Part shown: positions 36,468 through 45,678 of the stretch, piece by piece
How the letters are laid out: the number at the start of each line of letters is the position of its first letter
How positions within the stretch are numbered: position 1 is the stretch's first letter
Origin: JAYPHU01 sp964611435
Lineage (GTDB): Bacteria; Pseudomonadota; Alphaproteobacteria; Rhodospirillales; UBA2165
Direction of reading: 5' to 3'
DNA: 64,000 nucleotides
NCBI GenBank assembly: GCA_964611435.1
Contig: CAZSXT010000005.1
Location: 89,127 to 153,126, forward strand
Notes under the pieces: generated by a model
The model's database searches: none
What the model was told of the DNA's origin: nothing
Seen by the model: only the letters and a program-made list of their open reading frames with translations
Program-made: the position numbers and the translations under genes

Positions 36468-37442
36468 GTGCTTGGCAGCCTCCTCTCCTTGGCGTCGGCC
36501 GCCCTGTTTGGCCTCAACAGCGCCAGCATTCGCCGTGGCGTATTGACCGGTACGGTGGTTCAGGGCGTGGCGATTTCCGTGACGGTGGGGATACCCATCT
36601 TTCTGATCGCCGGCGTCGCGACCAACGCGTTCGACATCATCCCCGGCATGAGTTCGAGTCTGTTGTTCATGCTGGCTTTGGCCGGCGCCATCCACTTCGG
36701 TTTTGCCCGCTACTGCAATTATTTGTCCCTGCAGGCAATGGGCTCCAATCTAACCCGATCTTTTCAGCAAATGAGCCTGCTCCTGACTCTGGCGTTGGCC
36801 CTGATATTCCTGGACGAAAGCCTGACGCCGCTAAGGTTATTCGGCATTCTCCTGATCATGAGCGGCCCCCTGTTCATCCTGAAGGATCGACGCCGCCGGG
36901 CAACCGTCGGGAACGCCAATGCATTCAATCCGGATTACAGGACCGGCATCTTGTTCTCGCTCCTGTCCGCACTGGGATTCGGCGTAAGCCCCATCCTCAT
37001 TCGCTATTCCCTGGAAAACAGCGGTGTCTGGGGCGGGGTTGCGGGCGGGTTGATCGCCTATTTGGGCGGTGGTGCTGTGATCTGGCTTGCGGTTCTTTTT
37101 ACCGGAAAAGTCCGGCATGTGTTCACCTTAGACCGGACCACCGCCAAATGGTTTTGTTTGTCCGGTGTTTTTGTCACCGTTTCCCAGATGCTCCGGTTTA
37201 TGGCGCTTGCCGTGGCGCCGGTCAGCATTGTCTCGCCCATCCAGCAGACGTCGAATATATTTCAGATGTTGTTCGCCTGGCTGATCAACCGTCAACACGA
37301 AGCCTTCGGCCCGTGGGTGATTGCCGGGATTATCTTTTCCATGCTGGGCGCCATCTGCGTATCCATCAGCCTGGAGCCAATCTTGAATTTACTTGATCTG
37401 CCTCCCGACCTGCACCGGGTTCTGAGCTGGCGCTGGCCTTAA
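36468..37442 (+). CDS. EamA/DMT-superfamily transporter
   Basis: 324 residues, GTG start at 36468. About ten hydrophobic helices in two EamA repeats ('LLSLASAALFGLNSASIRRG' and 'ILFSLLSALGFGVSPILIRY' begin each repeat). Such proteins export or import small metabolites; no substrate can be named. It follows the LLM gene by 36 bases and probably shares its transcript. Confidence 0.87.
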   Translation: MLGSLLSLASAALFGLNSASIRRGVLTGTVVQGVAISVTVGIPIFLIAGVATNAFDIIPGMSSSLLFMLALAGAIHFGFARYCNYLSLQAMGSNLTRSFQQMSLLLTLALALIFLDESLTPLRLFGILLIMSGPLFILKDRRRRATVGNANAFNPDYRTGILFSLLSALGFGVSPILIRYSLENSGVWGGVAGGLIAYLGGGAVIWLAVLFTGKVRHVFTLDRTTAKWFCLSGVFVTVSQMLRFMALAVAPVSIVSPIQQTSNIFQMLFAWLINRQHEAFGPWVIAGIIFSMLGAICVSISLEPILNLLDLPPDLHRVLSWRWP

Positions 37443-37450
37443 AATCATTT

Positions 37451-38479
37451 CTAGAATCGTCTCGGCGGATGAGGCGGCGGGCCGCCCGGATGCGGTCCAC
37501 CCGGTGGTGGTCCGAAACCGCCACCCGGCGGATGCGGCGGCGGGCCGCCCCGGCGCTTGGCAAAGCTTTGGTCGGGCGAGGCATTGAAACAGCGGGGGAT
37601 GACAGGCCAGTCCTGGGTCAGGAAATAGGCGTAACTCCCGTTCGGAAATTCCGGCGTCGCCACCCGCTTGCCATTGCAGGCATCAAGATCGCCGGCGCCT
37701 TTGACGAATTCATAGTCCACCACAAAAGTACCGTCATATTTGCCGCCGGGATCGCCGAAACCGTCCGGCCGGTCGCCCATTTTGAGGCGATAACTTGATT
37801 TGTATTCCTTGACGCCGCCGTCCGCGTCTCGGCCATTGGCAAATCCGTGAACGGCGTAAATCGGGAACCCGTCTGCGGCCCAGCCGACCAGGGGCGAATG
37901 GGCCTTGCCGGTGACATTGAGTTGATCCAGCAGACCCCAGGGCATGCCGTGATAGTGATAGAGTCCGCCTGGTTGGACATGGGCAAAGTTCTCATCGACA
38001 CCCAGCGCGATTGCGCCGGAAAGGGCCTCATACCGCCAGTCGGAATTGCGGTAGCCTTTTTACCATTCGGCCGCTGACGGATCGAAGGGCACGCCGTTAA
38101 CCGCGACACCGAAGGAGCGCATGCCGATTTCCCGTGCGCGTCCGTCAAATTCCGGTTTGGCCGGCATGGTGAATTCATAGTCCTGTTCTTCGATTTCGTG
38201 CGGATTGCCGCGATTTGGAAAACGACCGACCCTGTGTGCCGGGATGCCGTTGGATTTGATGACCCGCTCATTGCCCCTAACTTCAATGCTGACGCGATTG
38301 TTCCAGGACAGCCGTTCAGAGGCGCTAACCGTCGTGGCGCCGCTGGATTGGATGGCGGTGTGATATCGCGCCGGGGGCGGGCCTTGGCCAACCACACCGG
38401 TGGCGATGAAGCTGCCGGTAAAAACGGCGGAGGCCGTAAAAACGCCCGCGTAAAATATACTGGACATTGAAAATCTCAT
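37451..38479 (-). pseudogene. YHYH-domain secreted protein, broken by one in-frame TAA
   Basis: A single reading frame of 343 codons is interrupted only at codon 140 (TAA, plus-strand 38060-38062). Upstream: a signal-like N-terminus ('SIFYAGVFTASAVFTGSFIA') and 'GVPFDPSAAEW'. Downstream, in the same frame: 'KGYRNSDWRYEAL', then the diagnostic 'GGLYHYHGMPWG' and 'GWAADGFPIYAVHG' of YHYH proteins, and a Pro/Gly/His-rich tail of 35 residues. The family pattern suggests Tyr at the stop position, so TAT or TAC to TAA is the simplest change. No frameshift is needed. It may be a recent pseudogene, a strain variant or a base error. Function of the family is unclear. Confidence 0.88.
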
Positions 38480-38601
38480 GGTCCGGGCCTCGTTGCCGGG
38501 AGTATTTTTGAAAATAATTCTCGAAGTATAAGCTTTCGGCAGTATGATGTAACCTAGGAAAAATGGGGTCTTTCGGGCCCTACAGCAAGAGGTGATGGAT
38601 C

Positions 38602-39591
38602 ATGGATGAGGTGGTGAAAAAGGTCCCTTCGACCCTGGAAATTGAACAGATTGGCGCTTATTTGGGCGCAGAGGTACACGGCGTTGATTTCTCGAAGCCG
38701 ATCGATAACGAGACGTTCGAGTTTCTCTATGCCAGTCTGTGCGAGCACGAGGTTCTGGTCTTCCGGGACGCCAACATTACCACCGAAGGCCAAATGGCGT
38801 TCGGCCGATTGTTCGGGGAATTGAGCGTCCATCCGTTTTCGCCCAATGACGAGGATCGGCCTGAACTGATTCTGTTCCAGAATGACGAGACCAACGCTCC
38901 CTTCGGCACCGATGTCTGGCATAGTGACGAGACTTTTCGGGAAGACCCGCCTTTGGCGACCTGCCTCCGCGCCCTGGATGTCCCCAAGGTCGGTGGCGAC
39001 ACGATGTTCGCCAGCATGACAGCGGCCTATGAAGGACTTTCGGATCGGATGAAGCATTTCATCACCGGGCTTGAGGCGATCCACGATCTGGGGCCGTTTA
39101 AGCGCTTGTTCCCTAACACACCGGAGGGACAGAAGCAGCTTCGACATTTTCAGGCGCGGTACCCGGATGCGACCCATCCCGTGGTGCGGGAACATCCGGT
39201 GACCGGTAAACTTTCAATTTTCGTCAATCCTCAGTTTACGATCCGGATTAAAGGAATGACGGAGAACGAGAGCCAGCCGCTTCTTCAACAGTTGTTCGAT
39301 TTGGCCAAGGTCCCCGAATACCAATATCGGCATCACTGGTACAACGACACGATGATTATTTGGGACAATCGCTCCGTTCAGCATTACGCGGTCCATGACT
39401 ATTGGCCGCAGAAGCGTTACATGGAGCGGGTGACGGTCGCCGGTGACAAGACGTTTGGGCCGGTGGATGCGGATGCCGAAGACTCGGTCAAGAGCCGCAA
39501 AAATCCGATGCCGGCAGGTAATGGGGACAATTTCGGCGGTCATGCGCCCAAACGTCCCCATGAGCGGGACGGCGCCAAGACCGTCGACTAG
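38602..39591 (+). CDS. TauD/TfdA-family 2-oxoglutarate dioxygenase
   Basis: 329 residues. Iron ligands H107-x-D109 ('DVWHSDETF') and H261 ('RSVQHYAVHDYW'), with the 2-oxoglutarate Arg in 'KRYMERVTVAG'. 'GAEVHGVDFSKPID' at the N-terminus is typical of taurine, sulfonate and 2,4-D dioxygenases. The substrate may be a sulfonate, a carnitine precursor or a phenoxy acid; sequence alone does not say. GAGGTG precedes the ATG. It converges on the LLM gene that follows. Confidence 0.88.
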   Translation: MDEVVKKVPSTLEIEQIGAYLGAEVHGVDFSKPIDNETFEFLYASLCEHEVLVFRDANITTEGQMAFGRLFGELSVHPFSPNDEDRPELILFQNDETNAPFGTDVWHSDETFREDPPLATCLRALDVPKVGGDTMFASMTAAYEGLSDRMKHFITGLEAIHDLGPFKRLFPNTPEGQKQLRHFQARYPDATHPVVREHPVTGKLSIFVNPQFTIRIKGMTENESQPLLQQLFDLAKVPEYQYRHHWYNDTMIIWDNRSVQHYAVHDYWPQKRYMERVTVAGDKTFGPVDADAEDSVKSRKNPMPAGNGDNFGGHAPKRPHERDGAKTVD

Positions 39592-39601
39592 GCTCCGGAC
39601 C

Positions 39602-40723
39602 CTATGTACCGAACTTCAGGTCGAATTCGGCCTCTTCGGATTTAAGAATATCGTTGACCCGAGGCAGGACTTGATCCGCCATTAACTCCATGGACCGCTT
39701 GCCGAGTTTTTCATCCGCCCAGTCCAGTCCCGTATAAACCAATTTGCCGAACGGGCCGATTTCTTCGCGGAACGCCATGATCTGATCCACGACACTGTCG
39801 ACCGAGCCGGCGATCACCTGGGTATCCAATGACTGTTGCACGGTGATTTCTTCTTCCGGCTGGTCCGGATAGGCGCCGAACAGTCCCAGCCGACCGCCGC
39901 CCGCCAGCTTGGCCATCAAGTTCGAGAAATAAAAGCCGTAAGGTCCGTCTTCGCTGCGGGCATATTTCTGTGCGGTGGCGTCGTCGTCAGCGACGAAAAT
40001 GCATTTGGCTACACGCCAGCCCCGCGGGTCTTCCGGTTTGCCGCTGTTGGCAAGGCCTTCAAGATATTTTGGTAGGTGAGTTTTTATCCAGTGGGCCTGA
40101 ACGTACTGGCACGATATGGGGTGCCAGTCCCGTTCCGCCGCAAGGGTGATTCCATGAGAGTAAGGGGCCAATGCGGTGACCACGACCGGCGGGTGGGGGT
40201 TGTGCAGAGGCTTGGGCACAATGCCCTGGCCGATGGCCGGGTTGTAGGTAATTTCCGTGCTGCCGCTGTTAAATTCGCCCTGCAAGTTATAGGGCGCATC
40301 GCCCCACCAAAGTTCCATGATGTGATCGAACACCTCGACCATTTTCATGTTCCGGTCCAGATCACGATTGCCGAACATCTCGATATCGGAGGGTTGGCCG
40401 CCGGGGCCGATCCCCCAAATGAACCGGCCGTCCAGCATCTGGTCCATCATGGCCACATGTCCGGCAACCATGGCCGGGTGATAGACAGGAAGATTGACCA
40501 CGCCGCTCCCCAGCTTGATGTCTTTGGTGACCGGCACCAGGCGAGCCAGGAACATGAGGCACGAGGTAATAGGCTCCGCCGTATCGGTGAAGTGCTCGCC
40601 GACAAAGGCTTCTTTGTAACCGAGCCGGTCCGCCATAATGATGGATTCGATATCCTCGTTCAGCACCTCTTGGTAATTGCGGTCCAGGGGATGAACAGGC
40701 TGGATGAAATATGAAAGGTCCAC
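39602..40723 (-). CDS. LLM-class flavin-dependent oxidoreductase (luciferase-like), copy 2
   Basis: 373 residues, GTG start at 40723 with GGAGGAG upstream. Luciferase-like TIM barrel: 'DIESIIMADRLGYKEAFVGEHF', 'VVNLPVYHPAMVAGHVAMMDQMLDGR', 'GIGPGGQPSDIEMFG'. The 'FIWGIGPGG' pattern resembles limonene- or alkane-type monooxygenases. Convergent with the TauD gene; the two may belong to one degradative set, but there is no proof. Confidence 0.88.
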   Translation of the reverse strand: MDLSYFIQPVHPLDRNYQEVLNEDIESIIMADRLGYKEAFVGEHFTDTAEPITSCLMFLARLVPVTKDIKLGSGVVNLPVYHPAMVAGHVAMMDQMLDGRFIWGIGPGGQPSDIEMFGNRDLDRNMKMVEVFDHIMELWWGDAPYNLQGEFNSGSTEITYNPAIGQGIVPKPLHNPHPPVVVTALAPYSHGITLAAERDWHPISCQYVQAHWIKTHLPKYLEGLANSGKPEDPRGWRVAKCIFVADDDATAQKYARSEDGPYGFYFSNLMAKLAGGGRLGLFGAYPDQPEEEITVQQSLDTQVIAGSVDSVVDQIMAFREEIGPFGKLVYTGLDWADEKLGKRSMELMADQVLPRVNDILKSEEAEFDLKFGT

Positions 40724-40783
40724 GCTACACTCCTCCCACCATACTATGGGTTGAGATCGCTTAGTCCAACAATTTGACGAAGA

Positions 40784-41506
40784 TTATCTGGAAACGTTAA
40801 CCACCGGTACGGCAAAGATATAGCCGGCGTTTCGTACAGTCTTGATCCATTGTGGCGACTTGGGGTCCGGTTCAATCTTCCGGCGCAGCCGGGTGATACG
40901 GATGTCCACGCTTCGGTCATAAGCAGGCGTGTCATTGTTATACGCGAATTCCAGGATTTGATCCCGGGACAGAACGCGGTTCGGATGCTCTACAAACACC
41001 TTCAGGAAGTCGAATTCGCCGCTGGTGATTTCGATGACGTTATTGTCGGGATCGGTAAGCTCTCTCCGGTTGATATCCAGTTTCCAGCCATCGAACTCGT
41101 ATATCCGGCCTTGTTCGCCCGTAATTTCGGATTTGGAAGTGCTCCGTCTCAGCACGCTGCGAACACGCGCAACAAGTTCCCGCGGCTCAAATGGCTTCGT
41201 CAAATAGTCATCCGCACCCAGTTCCAGACCGACCACCTTCTCGGTCGTCTCGGTCCGGCCGCTTAGTATTATCACTCCGGCTTTCGACAAGCTCTTGAGA
41301 GAGCGGGTGAGTTCCAGCCCGTCCATGTCCGGCAGGCCTAAATCGACGATGATCAGGTCAATATTGTTGCGTCCCAGTACTTTCAAACCGTCGGCCGCGT
41401 TGTTGGCGATGAAAGGCTGAAAGCCATTGGACTCGAGCGTATCCGCAACCACCTCGCAGGCCGAGGGATCGTCGTCGATGACCAGAACCGAGTTGCTTTC
41501 GATCAT
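40784..41506 (-). CDS. OmpR/PhoB-type response regulator, orphan
   Basis: 240 residues from ATG 41506, preceded by AAGGAAGG; the frame opens earlier but without family support. Receiver: acidic pocket D11-D13, phospho-acceptor D55 ('IIVDLGLPDMDG'), K104 ('LTKPFEP'). Winged-helix output: 'SGEFDFLKVFVEHPNRVLSRDQILEF' to 'KTVRNAGYIFAVPV'. No histidine kinase is encoded in the window, so it is an orphan. Two TCGGACA sites lie about 80 bases upstream and may be its own operator. Confidence 0.92.
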   Translation of the reverse strand: MIESNSVLVIDDDPSACEVVADTLESNGFQPFIANNAADGLKVLGRNNIDLIIVDLGLPDMDGLELTRSLKSLSKAGVIILSGRTETTEKVVGLELGADDYLTKPFEPRELVARVRSVLRRSTSKSEITGEQGRIYEFDGWKLDINRRELTDPDNNVIEITSGEFDFLKVFVEHPNRVLSRDQILEFAYNNDTPAYDRSVDIRITRLRRKIEPDPKSPQWIKTVRNAGYIFAVPVVNVSR

Positions 41507-41584
41507 GCCCCTTCCTTTAAATGACAGAACAGCGTTCCGGCAACAGCCGCGCCGCAAACTTGCCTCTGATTATAGAAGTTGACA

Positions 41585-41611
41585 TCGGACATATGTATTT
41601 CAAGTCGGACA
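41585..41611. promoter_or_regulatory. Two direct TCGGACA repeats upstream of the response regulator
   Basis: TCGGACA at 41585-41591 and again at 41605-41611, start-to-start 20 bases, about two helical turns. Tandem direct half-sites on one helix face are how OmpR/PhoB regulators bind. They lie in the divergent region between the regulator (minus strand) and the VOC gene (plus strand). Assignment to this regulator is inference. Confidence 0.35.
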
Positions 41612-41812
41612 AACATATTCTTAGGAGCATCGCCGGGAATCGAATATTCATACGGTCCGTTCCAATTTGACTCACGGGACCCACATGGGCGAACACAGAG
41701 TCGTAATCTATTCTCATACACATTCTTCAGGAAGTTAGGGAGTAGCCTGTACCAGCTCTGTGGAAAACGATAATTTAGGGTTTCTGATTAGCAATTGGGG
41801 AATGGTAGCGCA

Positions 41813-42715
41813 ATGGCATCAAACAATCGTGAGATGCTGCCGGAAATCGGCGGAATCGTGCATCTGGAGCATTTTAACTTCGAGATGCTTGAACATGAAT
41901 GGGCGACCCTGTTTTTCATGAACGGTTTGGGGTTGACCCGGGATCCCTACAAGCGGACCGATGAAACCAACATGGGCGTGAATATCGGCCTGCAGCAGTT
42001 TCATCTCCCCCGACGTGGCCGGGCGACTCCGCCGTTTATTGGCGAAATCGGTCTGATGGTCCCAGGCGTGCGGGTCGTCGAGGCCCGTCTTGAGCGTCTG
42101 GCCAATCTCGGCAAGTTCGAGGGCTCAGTCTACGAAATTCTGGAGAGTGCGGAGGAGGAACTTCTCGTTCGCAGTCCTTGGGGCGTCGTTATTCGGCTAT
42201 TGGAAGCCGGCAGCGTGCCGTTTTCCAAGCCGTTGGGGCTGGTCTACGTGGATATTCCCGTGAGACCGGGCCTCGCGAAGCCTTTGACGGATTTTTATAA
42301 AAAGGTCATGGCCGCGCCGGTACAGGTTCAAAAGATTGATGGTGAAACCACAGCGGTCGTTAATATGGGCCCCTATCAATTCGTCCGGTATCGGGAACGG
42401 AAATTAAAAGACTACAATCTTCATGATTTCCACATCGCCTATTACGTTACCCACTACAACACGATCCGGGAAAAGGCGATCAAAGCTGAAGCACTAATGG
42501 GCGATGGCGTTGGTCAGCTGTTTTTCTGCCGGGGTCCGTTCGATCCCAAGACGGGTGAGCCGATTCTTGATTTCGTCCAGGAAGTGCGCAGTATTTATCA
42601 CCCCGACTTCATGCGCCCCCTGGTCAATCGCTGGCCAATCATTGACGAGCCATTTTCCCAACAGGGAGACATAGTCAGGGATTTGGCGGCGCAAGGGCTG
42701 GACGTTGCCCAGTAG
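41813..42715 (+). CDS. VOC/glyoxalase-like superfamily protein
   Basis: About 300 residues from ATG 41813; the frame opens at TTG 41795. Two paired beta-alpha-beta-beta-beta modules are suggested: 'GGIVHLEHFNFEMLEHEWATLFFMNGLGLT' and 'GLVYVDIPVRPGLAKPLTDFYKKVM', with 'HDFHIAYYV' late in the second. The catalytic ligands of glyoxalase or extradiol dioxygenases are not clearly conserved. Function unknown. It is followed by the DUF2336 gene after 54 bases. Confidence 0.6.
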   Translation: MASNNREMLPEIGGIVHLEHFNFEMLEHEWATLFFMNGLGLTRDPYKRTDETNMGVNIGLQQFHLPRRGRATPPFIGEIGLMVPGVRVVEARLERLANLGKFEGSVYEILESAEEELLVRSPWGVVIRLLEAGSVPFSKPLGLVYVDIPVRPGLAKPLTDFYKKVMAAPVQVQKIDGETTAVVNMGPYQFVRYRERKLKDYNLHDFHIAYYVTHYNTIREKAIKAEALMGDGVGQLFFCRGPFDPKTGEPILDFVQEVRSIYHPDFMRPLVNRWPIIDEPFSQQGDIVRDLAAQGLDVAQ

Positions 42716-42769
42716 GTGATCCAGGCGTGAAACTTGATTCCCGGCAGGTAATCATCATCTAATAGACAC

Positions 42770-44047
42770 ATGCTGAACTGGGTTTTCGGAAACAAGAAGA
42801 AGCGCCGCAAGAAGCCGGGCATCGGTTCGAAGCCGGCTTATGAGGTCGCGCGCGAAATTGCCGGTAGCGGGTCTGTTGATGAACGCAAGAAGCTTGCGGC
42901 TCATCAGGACCTTGAGCCCGAAATTCTGTATTTTTTCTCGACCGATGAGGAGCCAGAGGTTCGCCGCGAGGTAGCGGAGAATGTCGGCACACCGCTCCAG
43001 GCTGATCTCATTCTGTCCAAGGATAATGACGAAGAGGTTCGCGCAGAGCTGGCTCATAAAATTGGCCGGATGATCCCCGAGCTAAATTCCGACGAGAATG
43101 AGAAGGTCACCGAGATCGCGTTGGAAGTGTTGGATGTGCTGGCGAACGACGAACTGCCCCGCATCCGCGCCATCATATCCGAGGAACTCAAGAAAGCCTC
43201 AAACGTTCCGCACGACATTATTCTCCGGCTTGCCGAAGACCTGGAAGAAATCGTCTCGGTCCCTGTGTTGGAATATTCCCCCCTGCTGAATGAACGGGAC
43301 CTGTTGGAGATCATTGCCCGTGGATTAAAAAGCCGCGCCTTGATTGCGGTTGCGCGACGCGAGGCCGTATCGGAACCGGTGGTCGACGCCGTTGTGGAAA
43401 CAGGTGACGGCGGAGCTGTGCAGGCGGTACTGGAAAACAAATCGGCCAGTATCAGCGACCGGACCTTTGATCACATTGCCGAAGAGGCGGAGGGGCGGAA
43501 GGAATGGCACAACGCGATGGTTTATCGCGATGATTTGCCGATAAAGACCGTGATGCGGATTGCCAGCTTTGTCAGTGCGGCGTTGACGGAGGCGCTGATC
43601 AGCCGGAATAAGGGGGACAAAAAGCTGGTCGAAAATCTCCGGAAAACAGTCCGGCAACGGATTGAGCGGGGTGATCTGGAACCCAAGGAAAAGGAAGGCG
43701 GTAAACTTACCGCCTTCGAGCAAGCAGAGGCCGATTTTAATGGCGGGGTGCTGACGGAAGAGCGGATACTAAAGGCGGCCAAAGATGGCGAGAACGCTTA
43801 TATCCGTTACGGGCTGCATTTCCTCTCTGACATTCCGCGAGACACCGTCGCCAGGATCATCAACACGGCAAGCGCCAAGGCGATTACGGCCGTCAGTTGG
43901 AAGGCCGGCTTGGCCATGGAAACGGCGGTGGAGCTGCAAAAAGTATTGGGAAAAGTCTCATCGGGCAGCTTGATCAGGCCCACATCAAGCGGCGATTATC
44001 CGATCAGCGAAGAAGATCTCGAATGGTATCTGGAGAGCTTCTTTTAA
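42770..44047 (+). CDS. DUF2336 domain protein
   Basis: 425 residues. The start is basic ('NWVFGNKKKRRKKPG'); the rest is a HEAT-like helical repeat array, 'SVDERKKLAAHQDLEPEILYFFSTDEEPEVRREVAENVGTP' being the DUF2336 hallmark. The domain is abundant in alphaproteobacteria and its biochemical role is not established; a scaffold or regulator role is plausible from its repeats. No membrane segment. Confidence 0.85.
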   Translation: MLNWVFGNKKKRRKKPGIGSKPAYEVAREIAGSGSVDERKKLAAHQDLEPEILYFFSTDEEPEVRREVAENVGTPLQADLILSKDNDEEVRAELAHKIGRMIPELNSDENEKVTEIALEVLDVLANDELPRIRAIISEELKKASNVPHDIILRLAEDLEEIVSVPVLEYSPLLNERDLLEIIARGLKSRALIAVARREAVSEPVVDAVVETGDGGAVQAVLENKSASISDRTFDHIAEEAEGRKEWHNAMVYRDDLPIKTVMRIASFVSAALTEALISRNKGDKKLVENLRKTVRQRIERGDLEPKEKEGGKLTAFEQAEADFNGGVLTEERILKAAKDGENAYIRYGLHFLSDIPRDTVARIINTASAKAITAVSWKAGLAMETAVELQKVLGKVSSGSLIRPTSSGDYPISEEDLEWYLESFF

Positions 44048-44060
44048 AGCTCTCTTGAGA

Positions 44061-44918
44061 TTATTGTTGCATGGGCTTGAAGCTGTCGGCCAGGGCCTCG
44101 GCTTTTTTCTTAACATCCTCTGATACTTTGCCCGCAAGCGCCTGTCGATTGATTTTGGCTTGCGGGTGTCCCGCGCGCGCGGCCAACGTGAGCCACTTCA
44201 AAGCCTCAGTCTCGTCCTTGGCGATCCCTTCGCCACGGGCCAGACGGTACCCGATATGATTTTGCGCCTTGGCGTAGCCTTGTTTGGCGGCCGCCATGAA
44301 CCACTGCGCCGCCACCTTGATATCCTTGGCGACGCCAGCGCCGTCCCGGTACATCTTGCCAAGATTGTATTGCGCCTGTTTGACACCGGACTTGGCCGCC
44401 AGGTTGATCCACTTAAAGGCTTCCGCTGCGTCGGCGTCGACGCCCAAGCCATTAAGATACATTTTGCCGAGAGAATACTGCGAACGGGCAACGCCTTGTT
44501 CGGATGCCTGCTTCAACCATTCGATTGCCGTGCCGAAATCCCGGTCCACGCCACGGCCGATCAGATAGGCAAAACCGAGATTGGTTTGCGCTTGCTTGTG
44601 CCCTTGGGCGGCGGATTTAGACCACCAGTCAATGGCAGCCTTTAGGTCTTCTTCGACGCCGCGGCCTTCATCGTACATGACGCCAATATTAAATTGGGCC
44701 CGCGCGTCGCCTTTCTCGGCCAGGCCTTGCCAGTTTGTCAATGCGTTGGCGAAATCGCCTTTCTGATAGGCCCGCCAGCCGGCTTCGAAATCCGCCAGAG
44801 CCGGGGCAGTCCCCGCCACCAATGCGCTAGAGAGCACTATCGCGGCGAAAGCCGTTTTCATCGCTGCCGGCATCCTCATGGTGTTCATTCCTTTGCCTAA
44901 CATCGTTTCGGTCCTCAT
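44061..44918 (-). CDS. Sel1-like repeat (SLR) periplasmic protein
   Basis: 285 residues. A signal peptide ('AAIVLSSALVAGTAPALA') precedes about five 36-residue Sel1/TPR repeats ('GDARAQFNIGVMYDEGRGVEEDLKAAIDWWSKSAAQGH' and successive units). Such proteins scaffold periplasmic complexes. The long start at ATG 44918 overlaps the stop of mlaC (ATGA coupling); ATG 44879, with AAAGGA nine bases before, is an alternative giving a shorter leader. Its tie to mlaC suggests an envelope role. Confidence 0.85.
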   Translation of the reverse strand: MRTETMLGKGMNTMRMPAAMKTAFAAIVLSSALVAGTAPALADFEAGWRAYQKGDFANALTNWQGLAEKGDARAQFNIGVMYDEGRGVEEDLKAAIDWWSKSAAQGHKQAQTNLGFAYLIGRGVDRDFGTAIEWLKQASEQGVARSQYSLGKMYLNGLGVDADAAEAFKWINLAAKSGVKQAQYNLGKMYRDGAGVAKDIKVAAQWFMAAAKQGYAKAQNHIGYRLARGEGIAKDETEALKWLTLAARAGHPQAKINRQALAGKVSEDVKKKAEALADSFKPMQQ

Positions 44919-45529
44919 CCGCCAGTTGCCGAGAATTTGGAAACTTGGAGTCTCAGCATTTCAATTAACCCGTTGACGCCGTCCCGCCGTATCACAGCGC
45001 CAAATTCCGACCTTTGTGTGGCAACCATGCTGACGCCGGATACCATCACATCCAGGATGCGATGCTGGTTATTCTTTTCGCGGACCCGCCAGCCGGCCAA
45101 CACCTCGGGCCCGCTTGGACGGGAAATTTTGGTCGATACCAGGATGTCTTTGCGCTTGCCGATTTCTTTGGTGCCGACAACAGTAAACTGCTGACCGGAA
45201 TATCCGCCCAAGCGCCGGGAGTAGGTCCTAAGCACGAATTCCTTGAACAATCCCTGGTACTGTTCCTTTTGGTCGGCGCTGGCCTTTTTCCAGGCCCGGC
45301 CCATCACGAAACGGCCGATGATGGCAAAATCAAAGCTATCGGACAGGAGTGCGCGGACATTCTTTTCTTTTTCCGCCAAGTCCACGCCGTCGGCGCTCAG
45401 AACTTGGAGCGCCTTGTTGCTGAGGTCATTGATGAACTTGGTCGCGCCGTCGGCGCTGGTGGCTGACGCCTGTATGGGCGACAACAAGAAAAATGCAGCG
45501 AGTACGCTGACCCAAAACCGGTGTTTCAC
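44915..45529 (-). CDS. mlaC: MlaC/Ttg2D-type phospholipid-binding protein
   Basis: 204 residues from GTG 45529, preceded by AGTAGGAG; the frame runs further upstream without family support. Signal peptide 'VSVLAAFFLLSPIQASAT'. The body shows the MlaC pattern: 'FINDLSNKALQVLS', 'FDFAIIGRFVMGRAWKKASADQKEQYQGLFKEFVLRTYSRRL'. MlaC ferries phospholipids between the outer and inner membrane. The usual mlaEFD neighbours are absent, so it is an isolated mlaC coupled to a Sel1 gene. Confidence 0.88.
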   Translation of the reverse strand: MKHRFWVSVLAAFFLLSPIQASATSADGATKFINDLSNKALQVLSADGVDLAEKEKNVRALLSDSFDFAIIGRFVMGRAWKKASADQKEQYQGLFKEFVLRTYSRRLGGYSGQQFTVVGTKEIGKRKDILVSTKISRPSGPEVLAGWRVREKNNQHRILDVMVSGVSMVATQRSEFGAVIRRDGVNGLIEMLRLQVSKFSATGG

Positions 45530-45678
45530 GGCGCTATCGACTCCTACTGTAATCCGGCTTTCATATGTGACGACCGGATCGTGTTGTCTCCAGTTCGGTC
45601 CGGATGTCTGGACCGGTTCAATTCCCGAGAGCATCTTAAATTGGCGCGCATATTACCAGCGCCGGATTACACCTGCAA

